From contig CM039122.1 of assembly GCA_022036555.1 (NCBI GenBank), positions 46,613,600-46,677,599 of the forward strand: DNA of 64,000 bases. Reading direction: 5' to 3'. Below, one piece after another: positions 57,723 to 64,000 of this stretch. The translations under genes were made by a program, and so were the position numbers. The notes under the pieces were generated by a model. It was not told the origin of the DNA, did not search any database, and saw nothing but the letters and a program-made list of their open reading frames with translations. Source of the stretch: Microstegium vimineum (lineage: Eukaryota; Streptophyta; Magnoliopsida; Poales; Poaceae). Position 1 is the first letter of the stretch. Every line of letters starts with the position of its first letter.

Positions 57723-59489
57723 TGAAAGGTCCTATCCCAAGGCTAGAGGGGGGGGGTGAATAGCCTAAATTGGAAACTTAAAACAAACTCAACAACAAGT
57801 TAGATACAAAAGAGGCGAAGCTTGTCTTGCACTAGCAAACTAAAGGGATGCGAAGCCTTCTAACCACAATTTCTATCCTAATATACCTCTAAGATCACTC
57901 AAATCCTACTCAAGTCTAGTAGCCCTCTAGGCACAACCTAATATACTAAGATAAGAAAGAATAAGGTAATGCAAAGATAGGGAGAGTGTTAATACCGTTG
58001 TGTCGAGGTAAAGAACCAATCAAGTGTTCTCCAATCAATACAATCAAACACAATGATGAACAAAAGATTGGCACTTGATTTTTCTCCCGAGGTTCACTAG
58101 TTTGCCAACTAGCTACGTCCCCGTTGTGTCGGCTTACTCACTTGGAGGTTCACGCGCTAATTGGCATCACGCCAAACCCGTCACCGGGTGCCGCACAACC
58201 AACACAAGATGAGGTAACTCAAAGACACGAGCAATTCGCTAGAGTTACCTTTGCGATCTCCCGCGGGGAAGGCATAAGAACCCCTCACAATCAACTTGTA
58301 GTCGACGAAGCACAATCACCAAGCTTCTCGATCTACCTCCGCTGCTCCAAACCGTCTAGGTGATGGCAATCACCAAGAGCAACAAGAAATCCGCAGCGAG
58401 AACGCCTCCCAAGTGCCACTAGATGCAAGCTATATGCCAAATGCACTTGGATCACTCAATCTCTTTTGGAAACCCACTAACCAAGCATGGAGATGAGTGG
58501 GAGGGAGTTTGCTCAGCTCAAAGGAGTCTCAAGATGTTCAAATGTGCGAGAGAGAACCTCCCCAAGCCGGCCAACACATATTTATAGACCCCCTCAAAGT
58601 TTCTAGCCGTTACCCTGTTAAGTTGGCGACGGACGCTCCGTCGCTAGCGTCCGACGCACTGTCAGAACTAGCCGTTGGGCGGCTTCACGGCTGACGGACG
58701 CTCCGTCGCCACCATCCGACGCTCTGTCAGAACTAGCCGTTAGAAAGCTTCACGGACGACGGACTCTCCACGCCAGCGTCCGACGCTCTGACCTCCAGCG
58801 TCCGGCGCCTGTCCTCAATCTGCCCGCTTGCAGAGCTCTCTGGAAGCCCGACGGACGCTCCACTCATTTTGCGACGGACGCTGCGCCTCAGCGTCCGACG
58901 CCCTCCGACTTTTCTTCTGGAGCTTATGAGTGCCCGACGGACGCTTTGAGTTCACAGACCTAGTGTCCGACGCCATCGTCCGTTTCGTCGGACAACGTCC
59001 GACGCCCTTTTCTTCAGCGTCCGACGCCCTTTCTGCGTCTCTGCTTTTTCACCTTTCCTCTCAGTTTCCAAGCACTAAGATACCTCGTTAGTGAACACTA
59101 CTTGGCATGTTTTACTTGACATTTAGCATGGTGTATATCACTAGGTCCTAGATGCACATGCAATAGAGATAACACCTAGTGGCACTCGACAAACCGCAAT
59201 CACTTTTGCATTTCCCCTCTTAATAGTACGGTTGTCTAACCTAAATGTGATCACACCCGCTTGGTGTCTTGATCACCATAAGAAAAACCCTAGCATATAC
59301 CTTTGCCTTGTTTAGCTTAGGATCATTCCACTTCCCTTCTTCTCCAAGTGTGAGCTTTAGGTTTCCACCACCTTTGCTTGCTCCACCACTTGTTATCATT
59401 TTCAACGAGTGTACTGGACCTACTCAAACACTTAGAGCTAGGTTAGTACTTAGGCTTCATCAATTACCAAAATCACTATGGAGTCTTCA
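57723..59489 (-). repeat. 5' LTR of the Sirevirus-type element
   Basis: It carries the same TATA box (58586-58579) and motif array (58627-59029) as the 3' copy. The G-run next to its right end differs in length from the 3' LTR. Confidence 0.93.
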
Positions 59490-59494
59490 CCCGA

Positions 59495-62400
59495 CCATAC
59501 AAAGCTTCAAACGGCGACATCTTTATGCTCTGCTGGTAACTATTGTTGTAAGAGAACTCTGCCCAAGGTAAGCATTCATCCCACTTCTCCGCAAAGTTAA
59601 GCACACAACATCTCAAAAGATCTTCAAGAACTTGGTTCACCCGTTCTGTCTGACCATCAGTTTGTGGATGATAAGTTGTGCTATACAAGAGTTTAGTACC
59701 CAGAGACTCATGGAGATGCCTCCAGAAAGCTGAGACAAACTAAGTTCCACGATCAGATACGATGGTCTTGGAAATACCATGAAGACTTATTATCCTTGAT
59801 AAGAACAACTTAGCATAGGCTGCGGTTGGTTGAGTGGTTTTAACTGGCAGAAAATGTGCAGATTTGGTAAGTCTATCCACAATAACCCAGATAGAATCAT
59901 AACCACTCGAGGTTTTTGGCAAACCTACTATGAAATCCATACTGATGTCTTCCCATTTCCAAACTGGAACTGGTAAAGGTTGAAGTTGACCTCCAGGTTT
60001 TAAACTCACTGCTTTCACCTTCTGACAAGTATCGCACTTGGCCACATAGCCTGCTATCTCAATCTTCATCTTTGTCCACCAGAACTTCCGCTTCAAATCC
60101 TGATACATTTTGTTGCTTCCAGGATAAATGGACAAACGAGAAGTGTGAGCTTCATCAAGAATAGCTTGTCGCAACTCTGGAACTTTGGGGACCACAAGAC
60201 GATCCTTGAACCAGAACACATCGGCTTCATCCAACTTGAAACAAGTAGGTACTCCAGATTTCACTTTTGCTTTAAGATGAGCGATGCGAGCATTGGTTTT
60301 CTGAGCTTCGATAATTTGATCACGAATGCTGAGTCCCACTGAGATATTAGCTAGACTGTCATGCTGCACCATAGATATGCCTAACTTTTCCAACTCATAA
60401 CAGAGTGTAGAATTTACCGTCTTTAGACCAGACAATTGCAACTACCCTTACGACTTAAGACATCAGCTACAACATTTGGCTTACCTGGATAGTAATGCAC
60501 TTCAGATCATAATCTTTAATAAGATCTAACCATTGCCTTTGTCTCATATTCATCTCAGACTGAGTGAATATATACTTCAAACTCTTATGATCGGTATAGA
60601 TATGGCAAAGGTTACCCAAAAGATAATGCCGCCAAATCTTCAATGAGTGGACAACTGCCGCTAATTCAAGATCATGAGTTGGATAGTTCTCTTCGTGCTT
60701 CTTCAACTGTCTAGAAGCATAAGCAATGACCCTTCCTTCTTGCATCAAGACACACCCAATACCAATATCGGATGCATCACAATATATATCGAAGGGTTTC
60801 TCAATTTAGGTTGAGCTAATACAGGAGTTGTAGTCATTAACTTCTTCAAGGTATGAAAAGCTTCTTCGCACTTATCAGACCACACAAACTTGGTCTGGTT
60901 TTTTAGTAGACCGGTAATGGGCTTTGAGACTCGAGAAAAGTCTGGAATAAACCGACAATAATAACCAGCCATACCGAGGAAACTCTGAACTTGATGGACT
61001 GTAGTTGGTGGCTTCCAATCTAGAATGTCCTTCACCTTACTAGGATCAACTGCCACTCCTCCATTGGACAAAACATGCCCAAGGAATTGCACTTCTTTCA
61101 GCCAAAACTCACATTTGCTGAACTTAGCATAAAGTTGATGCTCTTGCAATCGAGTTAAGACAACTCTTAGATGGCAGACATGCTCCTCTTCATTCTTGGA
61201 GTAGATGAGAATATCATCAATGAAGAAAACAACGAACTTGTCCAGCTCCGGCATGAACACTGAGTTCATCAGGTACATAAAGTATGCCGGCACATTGGTC
61301 AAACCAAACGACATTACCAGATATTCATAAAGCCCATATCTAGTGGTAAACGTCGTCTTGGGGATATCTTCAGGTCGAATCTTGATCTGATGGTACCCCG
61401 ATCGCAAATCGATCTTGGAGAACATTGTAGCTCCAGCGAGTTGATCAAAGAGGAGATCAATCCACGACAAGGGATACTTGTTCTTGATGGTCACCTCGTT
61501 AAAGGGGACGATAGTCAACGCACATGCGGAGGGTATGATCCTTCTTCTTCACGAAAATAGCTGGACAACCCCATGGCGATGAACTAGGTCGAATGAAACC
61601 TTTATCAAGCAACTCATTAATTTGAGTCTTCAACTCTGCTAGCTCTTTTGGAGGCATTCGATAGGCTCTTCTAGAGACAGGGGTTGTGTCAGGCTTTAAC
61701 TCTATAGAAAACTCAACATCTCTATCGGGAGGTAAGCCAGGTAAATCATCAGGAAAGACGTCTGGAAACTCCCGTACTACAGGAATATCATATATCCCCA
61801 TTGCAGCCATAGCACAGACTTTTTCCACTTTCCTTTTTGTCACAGAAAACTGAATCAAAAGTTGAGATCTACTATCGGGCACATCTACCTTGATAGTTCT
61901 GTTTAGCACATCGATTACAGCTTTATGTTGCTGCAACCAATTCATTCCCAGGATCACATCTAAGTCCTCGTTTGGAAGCACTACCATGGTCGTGGGAAAC
62001 ATATGCCCACCCAGACTCAAAGATACTTTATAAACCAACTCTCTAGTTGAGATACGACCACCCGGCGTTTGCACATGAAAGTCCAATTTTAACTCAGACA
62101 AAGAAATGCTATACTTAAGTACAAATGACTTATCAATGAAGGAATGTGATGCACCAGAATCAAAGAGAATAACTGCAGGTTGATTGTTGATAGGAAACAT
62201 ACCCTGCAATATGGGTTCCCCTTCTGGCATCCCTTCACCTTGGGCATGAAACACCCGCCCAGCCTTTCGCTCAGTCCTGTTCTTCTGATTCCCAGCAAGA
62301 CCACCCTGCTTCTTCTGTTGCTGGCTCCTAGCAAACTTCTGATTGTACTGTTTTGGAAGAGGACACACATTGGAATAATGCCCCACCTCTCCACAATTGA

Positions 62401-63332
62401 AGCAGACATTACTGGTTTGCTTGGCAACCACTTGATTATTTGGGCCAGCATTCTGCCTAGGGTACTGAGAACCCCCAGAGAACTGCTGCCCAGACTGCTG
62501 CTGAGGAGAACGATACTGAAAGCGATTATGGTTTTGAGAGTGGTAGATAATCTTCTGCCTCTTCTGATTACCACTAGAAGACCCAACCACTGCTTTCTTC
62601 TTCTTTGCCTCCCTATGGATGCGCAGAGAACTCTCAGCTGAGATAGTCATGCTTACCACCTCATGATAGGTAGCATTAGAATTGTGATTCAGTATGGTGT
62701 GCAACTTAGTTGAGAGCCCCCTGAGAAACCACCTCTTCTTCTTAGCATCTGTACTGACATGTTCAACAACATACTGAGAGAGATGGTTGAACTTGCCCAC
62801 GTACTGCATAACCGTGGATTCTCCTTGCTTGAGAGTCAGGAACTCTTCTAACTTGGACTCCATCACACTAGCAGGAATATAGTGAGCACGAAAAGCCTCA
62901 CGAAATTCTGTCCAAGTGGCACGATGACCCGCAGGTTGCATAGATGTAAAGGTCGACCACCAAGATCCAACTGCACCACGAAGTTGCTGAGCTGCAAACA
63001 TTGGCTTCTGCACCTCTGTGCAATTAATCAGCTCAAACTTCTGCTCCATGGTGCAGAGCCAATCATCAGCTTCCAATGGCTCCTCTGCCTTAGTGAACAC
63101 CGGGGGAACGCGTGTCTGTGAAATCGACATAAGTCATTTCCTGATTGTTATAATTGTGACCCCGATTCCCATGACCACCTTGGTTGTGATGTTGAGCAAG
63201 CTCATGCAAGAGACGAGCATTATCCGCCGAAACATTGATCAATGCCGTCAAAGTTTGTGCCAAGGTGAGAGGAACTGGTGGTGGATCCGGAAGTGCCCCA
63301 TCATGAGCCCCAACATTGTTAGGATCAGCCAT
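59495..63332 (-). pseudogene. Chromovirus gag-pol, at least five frameshifts
   Basis: On the minus strand, gag starts at 63332 and has a CCHC knuckle (Cys-Phe-Asn-Cys-Gly-Glu-Val-Gly-His) near 62404-62360. Protease has Asp-Ser-Gly-Ala-Ser-His near 62160. Reverse transcriptase has Phe-Ile-Asp-Asp near 61220. RNase H and integrase follow. Integrase keeps Asp, Asp and Glu, but the second His of its HHCC finger is Tyr near 60135. Frame breaks lie near 63110 and 61500 (one extra base each), 60800, 60505 and 60440. A TAG at 59740-59742 stands for an expected Gln. The gene continues at 49545 beyond the copia insertion. Confidence 0.88.
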
Positions 63333-63512
63333 CTGTTTGCACAAACATACTTTTATTGAAACACAAGCATAAAAGTACCAAGGTGCTCACACTTATATTA
63401 CATGATCATCATAACAAGTGTTGAAACTAAAAAGTTCTGAAAGCGATAAATGTAGCTTATATTACAAAATCCACTACTCGCATCCGATCTAGACCACTAG
63501 AGAAACTATGAT

Positions 63513-63974
63513 CTACTCGTCGTCACTAAGGACTACCACCTCCACCTCTGGCTCGTCCTCAATGATCACTTCTGGCCCTGGCTCAACTCCACCCTGAGCC
63601 TCAGGAACAGGTGCAAAGAACTGGTCTGCAAAGGCCAGGTCTGCCTGCACAAGCTCTCCAAGGTCCTCTGCCATGGCCTGCTGCTGATACTCGAGGTTCA
63701 GCAGGTTGGTGAAGTGGTGCACTTTCTCATGAAGCACATTGTTGTACACCTCAAGGTTGCCTGCATAGTGCCCCAAGTTGAGGTACATCTCAGACAACAG
63801 GTACTCTCGGTCCCAGGCTTCATTCCTCTCTCCCATCGCCTCGTACATGAAACCCTCAGCGAGAGTCACCTCCGTCGCCTTGGCTGCCAGCTGTGTCTCC
63901 TTTGCTACCAGTTGTGCATCCTTCTCTGCCAGCTGGTCCTGACACTGCTGCAACTCAACCTCCAGCTCCTCCAC
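63513..63974 (-). CDS. Coiled-coil, acidic-tailed ORF upstream of chromovirus gag
   Basis: An intact frame of 153 codons that opens with a heptad-like stretch of Glu, Gln, Leu and Ala (about residues 1-40: Glu-Leu-Glu-Val-Glu-Leu-Gln...Lys-Glu-Thr-Gln-Leu-Ala) and ends in an acidic Glu/Asp/Val tail, with Ser-Asp-Asp-Glu last. It lies on the same strand as gag, 180 bp upstream, in the leader of the element. The start may lie further right, beyond the window. I recognise no named domain. It could be an element-encoded extra protein or a captured host fragment. That it stays open while gag and pol are heavily broken is notable. Confidence 0.55.
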   Translation of the reverse strand: MEELEVELQQCQDQLAEKDAQLVAKETQLAAKATEVTLAEGFMYEAMGERNEAWDREYLLSEMYLNLGHYAGNLEVYNNVLHEKVHHFTNLLNLEYQQQAMAEDLGELVQADLAFADQFFAPVPEAQGGVEPGPEVIIEDEPEVEVVVLSDDE

Positions 63975-64000
63975 CTTGTCCTCCAGGTCGTGGGTACTGC

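Larger units (their letters stand above)
49551..59489 (-). mobile_element. Sirevirus-type Ty1/copia element (9.9 kb) nested in the chromovirus pol
   Basis: Bounded by LTRs of 1,787 bp (49551-51337) and 1,767 bp (57723-59489), with a perfect CCCGA duplication at 49546-49550 and 59490-59494. The 5' side has a primer site TGGTATCGGAGCC (57720-57708), close to the initiator Met tRNA type. A very long gag, repeated CTCCCCC purine-tract cores before the 3' LTR, and a motif array upstream of the TATA box all agree with the Sirevirus (SIRE/Maximus/Opie-Ji) lineage. The LTRs differ at about 20 positions plus one 22-bp indel, near 1.2 percent, so it is the youngest LTR element here. The pol frame is nearly intact. 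Confidence 0.93.
44750..64000 (-). mobile_element. Ty3/gypsy chromovirus, decayed, split by a Sirevirus-type insertion
   Basis: A minus-strand LTR retrotransposon running beyond the right edge of the window. Visible parts are a 3' LTR of about 4 kb (left edge approximate, right edge 48813), a purine tract, the pol C-terminus with a chromodomain (48947-49545), an interruption by the 9.9-kb copia element, then integrase, reverse transcriptase, protease and gag (59495-63332), and an extra coiled-coil ORF further upstream. The 5' LTR and primer site lie outside the window. The chromodomain places it among chromoviruses; Tekay/Del type is my best guess from the motifs. At least five frameshifts and one nonsense codon make it inactive. 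Confidence 0.85.

Overview
The window is nuclear DNA of a flowering plant, most likely a grass (probably panicoid). The reasons are Tourist- and Stowaway-type MITEs, a CACTA end, a Sirevirus-type copia element, a chromovirus, a MULE carrying a plant mobile domain gene, and two GC-rich plant genes of grass type (a receptor-like cytoplasmic kinase and a GT-2-like trihelix factor). Nothing bacterial or organellar was seen. The species call is inference.

Layout. 1-6.9 kb: spacer with a hAT-like MITE (8-bp target duplication), a LINE tail and a SINE with an internal duplication. 6.9-8.3 kb: an intact intronless kinase gene on the minus strand. 8.47-16.42 kb: one Mutator-like element with about 200-bp terminal inverted repeats. 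It carries a broken transposase, a broken plant mobile domain gene and a third, convergent gene. It sits about 200 bp upstream of the kinase TATA box. 16.4-22 kb: MITE and foldback spacer. 22.3-25.3 kb: trihelix factor gene, minus strand, complete except for one frameshift in exon 1. 25.9-29.6 kb: AT-rich spacer. 29.6-34.85 kb: a complete but inactivated copia element with 296-bp LTRs. 34.9-44 kb: spacer with MITEs and a decayed LINE. From 44.04 kb to the right edge the elements are nested: a CACTA end, then a chromovirus (minus strand, 5' end outside the window), and inside its pol gene a 9.9-kb Sirevirus-type copia element with a perfect CCCGA target duplication.

Only the kinase and the trihelix factor look like host genes. 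The rest is mobile DNA at different ages. The Sirevirus is youngest by LTR similarity, the 5.2-kb copia is older, and the chromovirus and LINE are the most decayed. Every premature stop whose original codon can be inferred fits a G:C to A:T transition (TGG to TGA/TAG, CAA/CAG to TAA/TAG, CGA to TGA), as expected if methylated cytosines in silenced elements deaminate.

The most interesting structures are four. First, the three-gene MULE with palindromic GGCGCC-rich ends and an apparent transposase/mobile-domain overlap across one splice junction. Second, the array of GCGTCCGACG-type motifs in both orientations just upstream of the Sirevirus TATA box. Third, an intact coiled-coil ORF upstream of the chromovirus gag. 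Fourth, the single-base frameshift in the otherwise intact trihelix gene.
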